Origin: DATAAP01 sp041690495
GTDB taxonomy: Bacteria; Pseudomonadota; Alphaproteobacteria; CACIAM-22H2
NCBI GenBank assembly: GCA_041690495.1
Contig: JAWLHE010000011.1
Location: 1 to 64,000 of the forward strand
Length of the DNA stretch: 64,000 nucleotides
Direction: 5' to 3'
Below the pieces are notes generated by a model. It saw only the letters and a list, made by a program, of their open reading frames with translations, was not told the origin of the DNA and did not search any database. Of the stretch, positions 1-8,346 are shown piece by piece (the first letter of the stretch is position 1; each line of letters opens with the position of its first letter). Made by a program: the position numbers and the translations under genes.

Positions 1-162
1 GATGTCGGCCCCGGTGAAGAGTACCTCGCCATCGGTCGTCACGACGCTCGCGGGGATCGGCGGCGCCTCGCGGTGAATCTCCCGGCCGATCAGGCCAAGC
101 GCCGCAAAAGATGCGAAAGACACGACGGCAAGAAGGAGCCAGAGGCGTTTTGTGGCAGCCAT
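1..162 (-). CDS. nitric-oxide reductase large subunit-like protein (N-terminal fragment)
   Basis: Only the first 54 codons lie in the window; the gene runs off the left edge. The start ATG (162-160) has a good GGAGG ribosome site about 9 bases upstream. The protein opens with one membrane segment (LWLLLAVVSFASFAALGL, residues 7-24) followed by GREIHREAPPIP and a VLFTGADI motif. This pattern is typical of the N-terminal segment and periplasmic loop of quinol-type (single-subunit) nitric-oxide reductases, haem-copper proteins that reduce NO to N2O. The haem and metal ligands lie outside the window, so the family call rests on the N-terminus alone. The small gene at 218-556 is 55 bases upstream on the same strand and is probably co-transcribed. 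Confidence 0.7.
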   Translation of the reverse strand, partial: MAATKRLWLLLAVVSFASFAALGLIGREIHREAPPIPASVVTTDGEVLFTGADI

Positions 163-217
163 AATAAGACCTCCAGGGGCGGACCAGCGATAGCAGCCGG
201 CGGCACGTCGTGACGAC

Positions 218-556
218 TCAGGCGGCGAGCAACCCTCGGTCGGTTTCGTCGAGATCGAGCACCGCGAGAACGATCGGCACCACGCTCTCGTGTGCCTCGA
301 AATCCCCATCGTCAGGCCGGAACTTCCGCCAGCCGGACAGCGCGGCCGCGAAGCTCTCGCGCTGTGTCTGGCCGCCGTCCAGTGCCAGCGCATAGGCAGC
401 GAACGCCGCCCGTTTGGCCGCCCGTAACGAATAGGAGCTTGCATGGAGCACGGCTGCCGGTTCCTCCATGGACGCCACCGGTCCACACCGGAAATCGACA
501 GTCAGATCGGCCGAAACGACAGCCTTCAGCGTGTGTCTCGGAAGACGCTTACACAT
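218..556 (-). CDS. hypothetical protein upstream of the nitric-oxide reductase gene
   Basis: A 112-residue soluble protein that I do not recognise. Its ATG (556-554) follows a strong GGAGGT ribosome site, almost the same as the one before the reductase gene 55 bases downstream, so both are likely on one transcript. The sequence has no membrane segment, no signal peptide and no obvious metal motif. The middle is alanine-rich and helical (about residues 35-75) and the C-terminus is acidic, ending DLDETDRGLLAA. Position suggests an accessory or regulatory protein for NO or nitrogen-oxide metabolism, but nothing in the sequence proves that. Confidence 0.6.
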   Translation of the reverse strand: MCKRLPRHTLKAVVSADLTVDFRCGPVASMEEPAAVLHASSYSLRAAKRAAFAAYALALDGGQTQRESFAAALSGWRKFRPDDGDFEAHESVVPIVLAVLDLDETDRGLLAA

Positions 557-715
557 GAGACCTCCATTCGATATCGACCGCCCCAGCGCGGCCGGTATGA
601 GCGGAGAATGCGCGCAAGCTGGCGCGAAGACTTTGCGCCGACCTTCAGTCAGCCTTGAAATTGCCTTGTTTGTTCGTCCAAGAGAGGCCGCCGTCGCGGA
701 CCCGTTCCTGTACCA

Positions 716-2281
716 TCACTCCGGCAGCCCGGCCTTGCGCAGTCCATCCGCCAGGATGGCGACGTCCTGCGGCCGCCGAAGCGGAAGCCAGTCGTTCAGG
801 CTGGAGACGCGAAGGTTGGGGTTGAGCTGGCGCACCTGCTGCATTGCCTGCCGCGCCTGGTCGGTCTTTCCGGCAAGCGCTTGACTGGCCGCGATCATGG
901 CGACTGCCATCAGGCTCGCCAGTTCCCGGTACGCTTTTGCGGCCCACGCTGCGGCTTCGTCGAAACGGCCATCAATCAGATTCGCCAACGCCATACCAAC
1001 CTGAATGCGGTGCATTTCCGGGTCCAACGGGCTGAGACGCATCGCCTGCGTCATGTGCGCGATAGCCTCGTCCGTTCGGCCGAGCCCAATGCGGACGAAC
1101 CCGCCCAGAAACCAGGCGGCTGCGAGATTGGGGTTGAGCATCTTTGCCCGGTCCAGCAAGGCAAGGCCGGCATGATGGTCGCCTGTGAGATGGACAAGGG
1201 CGTGTCCTCCGCGTGTCAGCGCGACCGCATCGTTGTTGCCCAATTCTATGGCGCGGCGGGCCAACCGCGCGCCTTCTGCGATCTCTCGCTCGGGATCGCT
1301 CATCCAGCCATTGACCTTGAGCCAGACGTGAGACCAGGCAGCGGCCCCGTACGCCGCCGCATACTCCGGATCCAGTGCGATCGCCTTGTGGAACAGGCGC
1401 ATCGCCTCATCGACGGCTTCCCTGGTCCCGAAGTGCAGGTTCGCTGTGCCGCGCAGATAGCAGTCGTAGGCGCTGAGACTTTCAGTCGGCTTCCGCTTCG
1501 CGCGCTCGATTTCGACCCGCTGCAGCTGCGGTGCGATCGCGGCGACGACGTTTGCGGTCATCTGGTCCTGGAGCTCGAAGATGTTGTCGATCTTTCCTTC
1601 GAATCGCTCCGACCAGAGATTGATGCCGGTGGGGGCATCCATGAGCTGGCCGGTGATCCGTATACGGTCCGCCGCCTTGCGCAAGCTGCCCGCCAGCACA
1701 TAACGCACCCCGAGTTCCCGGCCCACCTGCTTCGCGTCGGCCGCCTGGCCCTTGTAGGTGAAGCTCGAATTGCGCGCGATGACGAACAGCCAGCGATTCC
1801 GCGAGAGGGCAATGATGATGTCTTCCACCACGCCATCGACGAAATACTCCTGTTCGGGATCGCCGCTGAGATTGAGGAACGGCAGCACGGCGATGGACGG
1901 CCGGTCCGGGAGAGCCAGTGCCGGCAAGACGGGCTCCTCGCGCCTGGTGGGTCCCGCTCGTTCCGGCGCATCGGCTTCCCGCACTTCGCCCACGAACCGG
2001 TAGCCCTTACGCGCGATCGTGCGGACCAGGCGCTGCTCCTCCCCGGTGTCCCCGAGCGCCCTGCGCACCGCATTGATATGGCTGGTGAGCGTCGATTCCG
2101 AGACGATCCGGCCGCCCCACACCACCTCGATCAGGTCGTCCTTGCTGACGACGCGCTCGCGGTTGCGCACCAGATGCACCAGCAGATCGAACACCTGCGG
2201 CCCGAGTGCCACCGCCTCGGACCCGCGGCTCAGCTCCCGCCGGTCCGTGTCGAGCACGTGCTCTCCGAACACGAGCCTCAC
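716..2281 (-). CDS. winged-helix / TolB-like / TPR transcriptional regulator (downstream copy)
   Basis: About 521 residues, starting at GTG 2281-2279, which overlaps the TGA stop of the upstream paralogue (GTGA), so translation is probably coupled. Residues about 1-105 form an OmpR/CadC-type winged helix (ALGPQVFDLLVHLVRNRERV; ARKGYRFVGEV). About 125-250 is a TolB/FlgO-like domain (IAVLPFLNLSGDPEQEYF; YVLAGSLRKAADRIRITGQL) as seen in adenylate-cyclase-associated regulators. The rest is TPR-like helical repeats. There is no cyclase catalytic domain and no clear membrane segment, so it is probably a cytoplasmic DNA-binding sensor. The first 150 residues are nearly identical to the upstream gene while the TPR half differs. 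The open frame extends further upstream, but only inside the neighbour's coding sequence. Confidence 0.8.
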   Translation of the reverse strand: MRLVFGEHVLDTDRRELSRGSEAVALGPQVFDLLVHLVRNRERVVSKDDLIEVVWGGRIVSESTLTSHINAVRRALGDTGEEQRLVRTIARKGYRFVGEVREADAPERAGPTRREEPVLPALALPDRPSIAVLPFLNLSGDPEQEYFVDGVVEDIIIALSRNRWLFVIARNSSFTYKGQAADAKQVGRELGVRYVLAGSLRKAADRIRITGQLMDAPTGINLWSERFEGKIDNIFELQDQMTANVVAAIAPQLQRVEIERAKRKPTESLSAYDCYLRGTANLHFGTREAVDEAMRLFHKAIALDPEYAAAYGAAAWSHVWLKVNGWMSDPEREIAEGARLARRAIELGNNDAVALTRGGHALVHLTGDHHAGLALLDRAKMLNPNLAAAWFLGGFVRIGLGRTDEAIAHMTQAMRLSPLDPEMHRIQVGMALANLIDGRFDEAAAWAAKAYRELASLMAVAMIAASQALAGKTDQARQAMQQVRQLNPNLRVSSLNDWLPLRRPQDVAILADGLRKAGLPE

Positions 2282-2285
2282 GCCG
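1841..2285. repeat. direct repeat, copy 1 (regulator DNA-binding block)
   Basis: This roughly 445-bp segment is repeated at 3406-3850, offset by 1565 bases in the same orientation. I count about nine mismatches by eye, six of them clustered at 1945-1962. It codes for the winged helix and the start of the TolB-like domain of the two tandem regulators. It ends almost exactly at the GTG start of the downstream gene, which implies a recent duplication or ongoing gene conversion limited to the DNA-binding half. Confidence 0.9.
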
Positions 2286-3957
2286 GCAGCCCCGCTTTGC
2301 GCAGACGATCCAGAAAGACGTTCATCAGCTTCGCGTCGAAAATGGGCGCCCGTTGGCGGAGCTTTGATGCCGTCAGTCCGGGCTCGAGCTGGAGCAGATA
2401 CGCCACCGTGTCGCGGGCCTCGTCCAGTCTGCCGAGCTCGACCAAACAGACCGCGTGGAAGCGCAAGGCCGGTGCGAAGGCTGGCCGCTCCCTCAGGGCG
2501 CGGGAGGTCCACTCGATCGCGTCGTTGAACCGCCCCGCCATCAGGTGCGTCCACCCGAGCGCCGTCATCGTAAAGAATGCCTCCGGATCAACCGGGCTGA
2601 TCCGGAGCGGCCGCAGGAGAGACGCGGTCGCCTCATCGGTTCGCCCTGCCGTGGCCAGGGCCCAGCCACGGAGCGTGAGCGCCTGCGAACAATCGGGGTT
2701 CAAGGCGAGCGACCGGTCGTACAGCTCGAGAGCGCCCTCGAGATCGACGCGCAGCTGCCACATCGCAAAACCGACCATCCACAATACCGATGGATCGTCG
2801 CCACCGTCCCGCAGCGCCTCCCGGCCAAGACGGATGGCGATTGCCTTCTCCTCTTCCGGTGCGGCAGCCCAGCCCTGAGGATTGCGCCACGCGTAGCAAC
2901 GCGCGGCCAGAGCCTTCGCCAAGGCGAAGTGCGGGTCGATCGCGATCGCCCGGTCGAGAAGCACTATTGCCTCGTCAACGCCTTCCCGCGTCAGCGTGTA
3001 AAAACGCGGCAGCGCGCGCAGGTACCAGTCGTAGGCGTCCAACTTCTCGGTCGGCTTGCGACGGGCGCGGTCGATCTCGGCCTGGCGCAGCGACGGCTCC
3101 ATGGCCGTGACGACGCTGGAAGTGACCCGGTCCTGCAGACCAAAAATGTCCGCGAGCTCGCCATCGAACCTGTCTGCCCAGACGTGAAGGCCAGTATCCG
3201 CCTGAATGAGCTGGCCCGTGATGCGCACCCGATCGCCCGCCTTTCGGACGCTGCCCTCGAGGACATACCGCACGCCGAGCTCGGCGGCGACCTGCTTCTC
3301 GTCGACCGAACGGCCCTTGTACGTGAAGCTGGAGTTCCGGGCGATGACGAAGAACCATTTCAATCGCGAAAGCGCCGTGATGATGTCCTCGGTGATGCCG
3401 TCGCTGAAATACTCCTGTTCGGGATCGCCGCTGAGATTGAGGAACGGCAGCACGGCGATGGACGGCCGGTCCGGAAGAGCCAGTGCCGGCAAGACGGGCT
3501 CCTCGCGCCGAGTCGACCCCGCTCGCTCCGGCGCATCGGCTTCCCGCACTTCGCCCACGAACCGGTAGCCCTTGCGCGCGATCGTGCGGACCAGGCGCTG
3601 CTCCTCCCCGGTGTCCCCGAGCGCCCTGCGCACCGCATTGATATGGCTGGTGAGCGTCGATTCCGAGACGATCCGGCCGCCCCACACCACCTCGATCAGG
3701 TCGTCCTTGCTGACGACGCGCTCGCGGTTGCGCACCAGATGCACCAGCAGATCGAACACCTGCGGCCCGAGTGCCACCGCCTCGGACCCGCGGCTCAGCT
3801 CCCGCCGGTCCGTGTCGAGCACGTGCTCTCCGAACACAAGCCTCACGCCAGCGCTCCGCACCACGGGCGAGCCTTCCGTCATGGCGAGAGGCTGCCCTTC
3901 CCTGGTCTGGGACGTGGATGGCGCCATACTCGTGCCTTGGGACTGGTGCATACTCAT
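2278..3957 (-). CDS. winged-helix / TolB-like / TPR transcriptional regulator (upstream copy)
   Basis: 559 residues with ATG at 3957 overlapping the stop of the CheY-like gene (ATGA). A polar 35-residue N-terminal extension precedes a CadC/OmpR-type winged helix (about 37-140), then a TolB/FlgO-like domain (about 160-285; DRPSIAVLPFLNLSGDPEQ, GVRYVLEGSVRKAGDRVRI) and TPR-like repeats to the end. The family is common in Alphaproteobacteria, often beside adenylate/guanylate cyclases or two-component genes. No transmembrane helix is evident, so it likely binds DNA from the cytosol, with the TPR half as sensor or protein-interaction module. It forms a tandem pair with 716-2281. Confidence 0.8.
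   Translation of the reverse strand: MSMHQSQGTSMAPSTSQTREGQPLAMTEGSPVVRSAGVRLVFGEHVLDTDRRELSRGSEAVALGPQVFDLLVHLVRNRERVVSKDDLIEVVWGGRIVSESTLTSHINAVRRALGDTGEEQRLVRTIARKGYRFVGEVREADAPERAGSTRREEPVLPALALPDRPSIAVLPFLNLSGDPEQEYFSDGITEDIITALSRLKWFFVIARNSSFTYKGRSVDEKQVAAELGVRYVLEGSVRKAGDRVRITGQLIQADTGLHVWADRFDGELADIFGLQDRVTSSVVTAMEPSLRQAEIDRARRKPTEKLDAYDWYLRALPRFYTLTREGVDEAIVLLDRAIAIDPHFALAKALAARCYAWRNPQGWAAAPEEEKAIAIRLGREALRDGGDDPSVLWMVGFAMWQLRVDLEGALELYDRSLALNPDCSQALTLRGWALATAGRTDEATASLLRPLRISPVDPEAFFTMTALGWTHLMAGRFNDAIEWTSRALRERPAFAPALRFHAVCLVELGRLDEARDTVAYLLQLEPGLTASKLRQRAPIFDAKLMNVFLDRLRKAGLPA
3406..3850. repeat. direct repeat, copy 2 (regulator DNA-binding block)
   Basis: Partner of the repeat at 1841-2285. 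Outside these limits the two genes diverge rapidly: the TPR halves align only as distant family members. Such long near-identical tracts could also support deletion of one gene by recombination. Confidence 0.9.
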
Positions 3958-4334
3958 CCTCCGTTCGGGGCGCGCAAGGCACTGCCGATGGCCGCCAGCA
4001 AGGCCGGTCCATCAAAGGGCTTACGGAAAAAGCCGCTGATGTCCTTTGCGCCCGTACGTTTCTGGTCACCAATTTCATGCCGGCCGGTGATCAAGAATAC
4101 CGGCAAGCCCGGTCGCGCCTTCTTCACGACATCATGAAGCTCGAAGCCGTCCATGCCGGGCATGCCGATGTCGGTTATCAGGCAGCCGATGTTGGACAAT
4201 CCGGACTCGATCAGCGCTTTGGCCGACGGGAATGTGCGAACCGCGTAGCCGGCCGATTCAAGCAGATCCTGCAGCGACTCCAGGACTCTCGGATCGTCAT
4301 CGACGACTGCTATCATTCGCCTCCGTTCGCTCAT
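3954..4334 (-). CDS. CheY-like single-domain response regulator
   Basis: 126 residues consisting only of a receiver domain. The acidic pair and the phosphoacceptor region are visible (VVDDDPRVLESL; CLITDIGMPGMDG, with Asp about 54), followed by a Thr (FLITGRHE) and a conserved Lys (FFRKPFDGP). There is no output domain, so it may act as a phosphate relay or by protein contact. It starts three bases after the stop of the FixJ-like gene and ends in an ATGA overlap with the first TPR regulator, so it is the third member of the signalling operon. A partner kinase is encoded upstream at 4976-7505. Confidence 0.88.
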   Translation of the reverse strand: MSERRRMIAVVDDDPRVLESLQDLLESAGYAVRTFPSAKALIESGLSNIGCLITDIGMPGMDGFELHDVVKKARPGLPVFLITGRHEIGDQKRTGAKDISGFFRKPFDGPALLAAIGSALRAPNGG

Positions 4335-4337
4335 GAG

Positions 4338-4979
4338 TCACCCCTCTCCCGCTCGGCGGGAGTGAGTGACCGGAATCTGAAGCTTCTCAGCGATCCGTAC
4401 GAGATCGGCCAGAGACGCGGATGCCATCTTCTGCATCACGCTCCTTCGATGCACCTGGAGCGTGACCTCGCTTATCCCCAGCTCCGCCGCTGCCTGCTTG
4501 TTGAGGAGCCCGCTGATCACCAGCGGCAGCACGTCCCGCTCTCGGGGCGTCAGTGTCGAATACCGCTTCCGAAGCGCGGCCATCTCGGCGCGCTCGGCAC
4601 GAGCGAGCCGGTCCTGAGCCAATCCGGCATGGACGGCTCTCATCAGATCGTCATCGCTGAACGGCTTCGTAAGGAAGTCCACTGCGCCATGCTTGATTGC
4701 CTGGACCGACGATGGAATGTCCCCATGCCCGGTGATGAAGACGATTGGCGGATAGTCCCCTTTGGCGATCTGCTTCTGCAGATCGAGGCCATTGATGTCC
4801 GGCAGATCCACGTCGAGGATCAGGCTCGCAGGCAGGTCGGGCTTGTCGGCTCGGACGTACTCGCCGCCTGAGCCGTAGGCGACTGCGCGGAGGCCATGCG
4901 ACTCCAGCAGATCGCTCAGCGCTTCGCGGATCCGCTCATCGTCGTCGACGATGAAGACGATGTGGTCTCCGGCCGTCAT
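4338..4979 (-). CDS. FixJ/NarL-type two-component response regulator
   Basis: 213 residues. An N-terminal receiver domain (FIVDDDERIREALSDLL; LILDVDLPDINGLDL with the phosphoacceptor Asp near residue 56; FITGHG; FLTKPF) is followed by a LuxR-type helix-turn-helix (about 140-200; LTPRERDVLPLVISGLLNKQ, LGISEVTLQVHRRSVMQKM). It is a phosphorylation-activated transcription factor of the FixJ class. Its ATG overlaps the stop of the histidine kinase (ATGA), so the two are a cognate pair. FixJ-class pairs often respond to oxygen, nitrogen oxides or redox; the nearby NO reductase fits but does not prove this. Confidence 0.88.
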   Translation of the reverse strand: MTAGDHIVFIVDDDERIREALSDLLESHGLRAVAYGSGGEYVRADKPDLPASLILDVDLPDINGLDLQKQIAKGDYPPIVFITGHGDIPSSVQAIKHGAVDFLTKPFSDDDLMRAVHAGLAQDRLARAERAEMAALRKRYSTLTPRERDVLPLVISGLLNKQAAAELGISEVTLQVHRRSVMQKMASASLADLVRIAEKLQIPVTHSRRAGEG

Positions 4980-5755
4980 GACGCCGCCTTCGGTTCAACG
5001 GGTAGCGTGAAGACGAATGTCGCCCCGTGGGGCTCGTTCCTCTCCACCCATAGCCGCCCATGATGAGATTCGACAATCGAGCGGCAGATCGCCAGCCCCA
5101 TGCCCATTCCTTGCTCTTTCGTCGTGTAGAATGGCTCGAAGATCCTGTCCGGGAACTCGATGCCACGGCCGCAGTCGCTGATTTCAGTCCGGACCACGTC
5201 CTCCACCCGGCGCACGCGTATCCCGACAACCCGGTCGCGCGCCGTAGAGTCCATTGCATCCATGCCGTTGCGAATTAGATTGACCAGAACCTGTTGGATC
5301 TGGACGCGATCGAATGCAATTGGCGGAACGTCGCTTTCGACGTCGACGTCCAGGCGGATGCGACGTCGCGCGGCCTCGTCGGCCATGAGGTCGCGCGCTT
5401 CGGTAATCACGCTCGCAAGCGCAACACTGATCCTCGGCTCCGCGGATTGCTTGAACAGGGCACGGATGCGGCTGACGACGTCCGCGGCCGACTTGGCGTC
5501 CCGGGTGATGCGCTCCGCCGTGATCTTCGCACGTGCGACGTTCGGGGGCTCGGCGGAAAGCCAGCGTTGGCACGCATGGGAGTTGGCGACGATCGCTGCC
5601 AGGGGCTGGTTGACCTCGTGCGCGATTGAAGCCGAGAGCTCCGCGAGGCTTGCAGCCTGAGTGGCCTCGGCCAGCTTGTCCGATGCCTGCCTCAGGTCTT
5701 CTTCCGCCTGCTGCGCGCGCATCTCATCGTCGATATCGATGGAAATCCCGTACCA
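4976..5755 (-). pseudogene. histidine kinase, 3' part after a frameshift (HisKA and HATPase domains)
   Basis: This frame carries the end of the second PAS domain (from WYGISIDIDDEM) and the whole transmitter: the H-box (SIAHEVNQPLAAIVANSHAC), the N-box (QQVLVNLIRNGMDAMD), and the G1 and G2 motifs (ISDCGRGIEF; GMGMGLAICRSIVESHHG). It is the natural continuation of 5724-7505. Removing one T from the TTT run at 5756-5758 restores a single protein of about 842 residues. As written, this part lacks its own well-placed start; an internal ATG at 5722 would give a soluble kinase core. The final TGA overlaps the FixJ-like gene start. Either a sequencing error or a real inactivating or phase-variable frameshift. 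Confidence 0.75.
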
Positions 5756-7505
5756 TTTGCACGATCGTCCCGTTCTGATCCCGCAGGGGTTCCCCCCGGC
5801 CTTCCATCCAGCGATAGACGCCGTCGGCCCGCCGCACGCGGTACTTCGTCGCGTAGCCCTTGCCGGTCGCGAGTGAGTGCCGGATCGTCTCGCCCAGGCT
5901 GGCTGCATCATCCGGATGAATGAGCGCCTTTATCGTCTCTGTCAGCCCATTCTTACCGCACCTGCTCAATTCCATTGCGTCCATGCCGACGAAGTCGATC
6001 AGGCGCTTGTTGAAGAAGATGGTCTCCCCTTCAGGCGACAGCCGCCTGATGTGGACCGGGACCATATCGACCAGCTGCGAGAGCTCCCGCTCGCGATTGC
6101 GCAGCGCCTGTTGCGCCTGCATCTCGTCGTCGATATCGACGGCGACGCCGTTCCACTGGACGATCTTGCCATCGGCATCGCGCATCGCCGCCATGCGAGT
6201 CTCGACCCAGCGATACTCTCCGTCGAAACGGCGTATGCGATGCTTCAGCGCATAGGGCTCGCCGCTCGGCAACGAGCGGGCATACCTCTCTTGGACGGCT
6301 GCAAGGTCGTCGGGATGAATTACGGCGGGGAGCAACTCAGCCAGCCGGGTTTTTCCGATGTCTTCGGACTTGAATCCGAGGAAATCGCGGAGCAGTCGGC
6401 TGCGGTATGTCGGTTCACCCCGAGCGTCGGCGCAGTAGATCATTGCCGGCAGGGTTTCGACGAGCTCTCGAAGCGAACGCTCGCTTTCACGCGCTATGAG
6501 CAGTGCCTGCTGGTGCTGCCGTGATATGGCGGCGACGATGAGTGCCGAGAATGCCGAGATGGCCAGAAAGAGCTGCAGCATGATCTGCCTCTCCCGCTGG
6601 GACTCGGGATCGCCGACGAACTGGCTTGCGCCGGAAATCGTGAGCGCCATCGTGAGAAGGGCGAGGAGGCTCAGGGCGACGGCGACGCCCTTGAACTCGA
6701 AGCGCACCGCGGCCCAGAGAAGGGGCGGCATGATGATGTAGGCGAAGGGCAGGTAATGGTTGCTTATGGAAAGGGCGGCGGCACCCAGGAAGACCAGGCC
6801 CAGGACACCCGCTTCCATCCACTGCGCGGCCGAGAGCCGGGTCTTGCTGCGCCAGTTCCGGAGCATGACCAGCGCCAAGGGCGCTACGAGCAGGATTCCG
6901 GTGGCGTCTCCAATCCAGAACAGCGGCCATACCGCCGCGAAGGTCTGCGACTTTACGCCGAACCATGCAAGGACCGCGCTTCCCACCGTTGCGCTTGCGA
7001 CCGGGGCAATTCCCGCACACAACACGACGAATGCCAGAACTTCCTGCAGGGATTCCAGCCGAACCGGCCTCCCGCAGGCCCGGTTCATCAGCGATGCGCC
7101 CAGTGCCGCTGCAATCGCGTTGCCAACATAAATCAGGAAACCTGCCGCCAGCGGACTGTGGAACCACACGAACTGAGCGAACATTTCGGCCAGACAGCCC
7201 GCGAGCATCCACCACGGCCAGCTCGGCACCGGAGCGAGGATGAGCGTCGCGACGAACACTCCGCCGGGAGGCCAAATGGAAACGGATATTCCGGGCACGA
7301 TCGCGAGCGCTTGGGCGAACCCGCAGCCCAGCACATAAGCCGCGAAGAAAAGAGCAAGATGCAGGAATGGCGGGCGGTGCGACCAGACCTTGATCACTGG
7401 CTGCGCCTTCCGGACGGGAAAGGCCGCGTAGATCCGCCTCTCGATCGTATCCGGAAACCGATCGTCGCCAGTGCGATACGGTTCTGGCGGCGCACTCTGT
7501 TCCAT
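5724..7505 (-). pseudogene. MASE1-PAS-PAS sensor histidine kinase, 5' part before a frameshift
   Basis: The start ATG at 7505 has a GGAGGGG ribosome site. The product (593 residues as written) has a MASE1 integral-membrane sensor (about residues 45-330, at least eight hydrophobic helices, e.g. LALFFAAYVLGCGFAQ, ISVSIWPPGGVF) followed by two PAS domains (ELVETLPAMIYCADA; QLVDMVPVHIRRLSP). Each PAS is followed by a PAC-like segment; the first reads IVQWNGVAVDIDDEM. The second reaches GTIVQ and then shifts frame, ending in DFHRYRR and a premature stop. The matching WYGISIDIDDE continuation is in the next frame. Intact, it would be a membrane-bound kinase for the FixJ- and CheY-like proteins. Confidence 0.78.
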
Positions 7506-7845
7506 GATGGCCCCTCCTGCCGGGGCGCTTCTGTCTCTGCCGCCCTTGGAATCGAGCTTAGCACTCTCGCCCGCGCGCCGGGTTTGCCAGTGCATTCCAT
7601 AATGCTACCGCTCCTGCGGGTCGCCTGGCATCCTATGGAAATCCATGGATGCCCGGCAGGAACGAAGGGGCCCGGCGCCGGGCGGTGCGCTGATCTTCGA
7701 CCCTCGACCGCCGGCCGCCCGAACGGGAAGAATGACCGACGCAGGGGGACTTGACGGCGCATCCCGTGACGAAGGATACGGCACTGTCGCGGCAGCCTGT
7801 CCGACCCGCGAGGGCGAGCCTGGCATTGTTCCGGGAAAGTGTTAG

Positions 7846-7869
7846 GACCAATGGATTTTGCTTGGTCCA
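7846..7869. promoter_or_regulatory. inverted repeat, candidate operator
   Basis: GGACCAA (7846-7852) and TTGGTCC (7863-7869) form a perfect 7-bp inverted repeat with a 10-base spacer. The same GGACCAA core recurs at 7925-7931. It may be a regulator-binding site in the divergent region, but no cognate regulator can be assigned. Confidence 0.4.
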
Positions 7870-7922
7870 CGCCGCCCGGGCGCACGCTCCGGCAAGAAGC
7901 GTTACCGCGATTGCGGACGTGT

Positions 7923-7938
7923 TTGGACCAAAATCCAA
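7923..7938. promoter_or_regulatory. short palindromic site TTGGA-N6-TCCAA
   Basis: TTGGACCAAAATCCAA: the arms TTGGA and TCCAA are separated by six bases, and the left part is itself the GGACCAA core seen in the inverted repeat 55 bases away. It lies about 80-95 bases before the decayed gene start at 8018, and a diverged counterpart (TTTGGAC at 8248-8254) lies at the same distance before the real gene start at 8347. Confidence 0.35.
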
Positions 7939-8017
7939 GGCAATATCGAGGCCGCTTCAAAGTCTTGCGGCGCCGCGTGGCTCATCCTCCATCCACCCTG
8001 GGCATGGAGGAACAGTC

Positions 8018-8197
8018 ATGAAGATCACCGTCATCGGACCTTCGACGCTTCGGGCAACCACGCTTCGCGCCGCCGTGCAGCGCTGCCAGAGGCAAGTGGC
8101 GCGCCTGTTCGACCCGTATCGGCCTGAGCGTCACTACATGCGCGGTCCCGGCCCGAGGTGGCGCGAGAAGCACGGCCTCTCCGAACGCGCGCTCTGA
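8018..8197 (+). pseudogene. remnant of a duplicated Rossmann-fold gene start
   Basis: A 59-residue open frame starting MKITVIG, the typical first strand of a Rossmann fold, then losing all resemblance to the family (no glycine-rich loop; the rest is arginine-rich). The region 5' of it mirrors that of the NmrA-like gene at 8347: TTTGGAC, CAAGGC and CAAAG lie at offsets 0, 14 and 36 in both, and both starts read ATGAAGATC. I infer a tandem duplicate whose coding part has decayed or was replaced. It could still be expressed as a small protein, but nothing supports a function. Confidence 0.4.
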
Positions 8198-8346
8198 TAC
8201 GGATCGGCCCCTGCGATTGCCGGACGTGTCGCCCGCCGCACCGGCCATTTGGACAGGAATTCAAGGCCGTTTGGACGGAGCGACAAAGCCTTTCCGCGTG
8301 CGATCGATCATTCTCCGGCCATCGAGCCTTGGATCGAGAAGCAACT

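Larger units (their letters stand above)
7506..8346. other. non-coding region with inverted repeats and a decayed duplicate
   Basis: This 841-base divergent gap lies between the kinase start and the NmrA-like gene. Several small open frames cross it, but none has a convincing ribosome site and recognisable protein. It holds two GGACCAA-based inverted repeats (7846-7869 and 7923-7938) and two diverged copies of a promoter-plus-start unit (about 7911-8050 and 8213-8370). The kinase operon promoter must also lie here. Confidence 0.55.

Noticed and set aside
2282..2554. In-frame extension of the downstream TPR regulator into the upstream gene
   Set aside because: It would read the neighbour in another frame as arginine/glycine-rich sequence; the GTG at 2281 with the GTGA overlap and the family start position fit better.
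881..2878. Long plus-strand open frame opposite the TPR regulators
   Set aside because: Antisense to two clear genes; the product has no recognisable domain and results from high-GC codon bias. The same applies to 2455-4137 and 13663-15405 on the plus strand.
8158..8346. N-terminal extension of the NmrA-like protein
   Set aside because: Arginine/cysteine-rich and crosses the duplicated promoter-like unit; the Rossmann strand begins at 8347.
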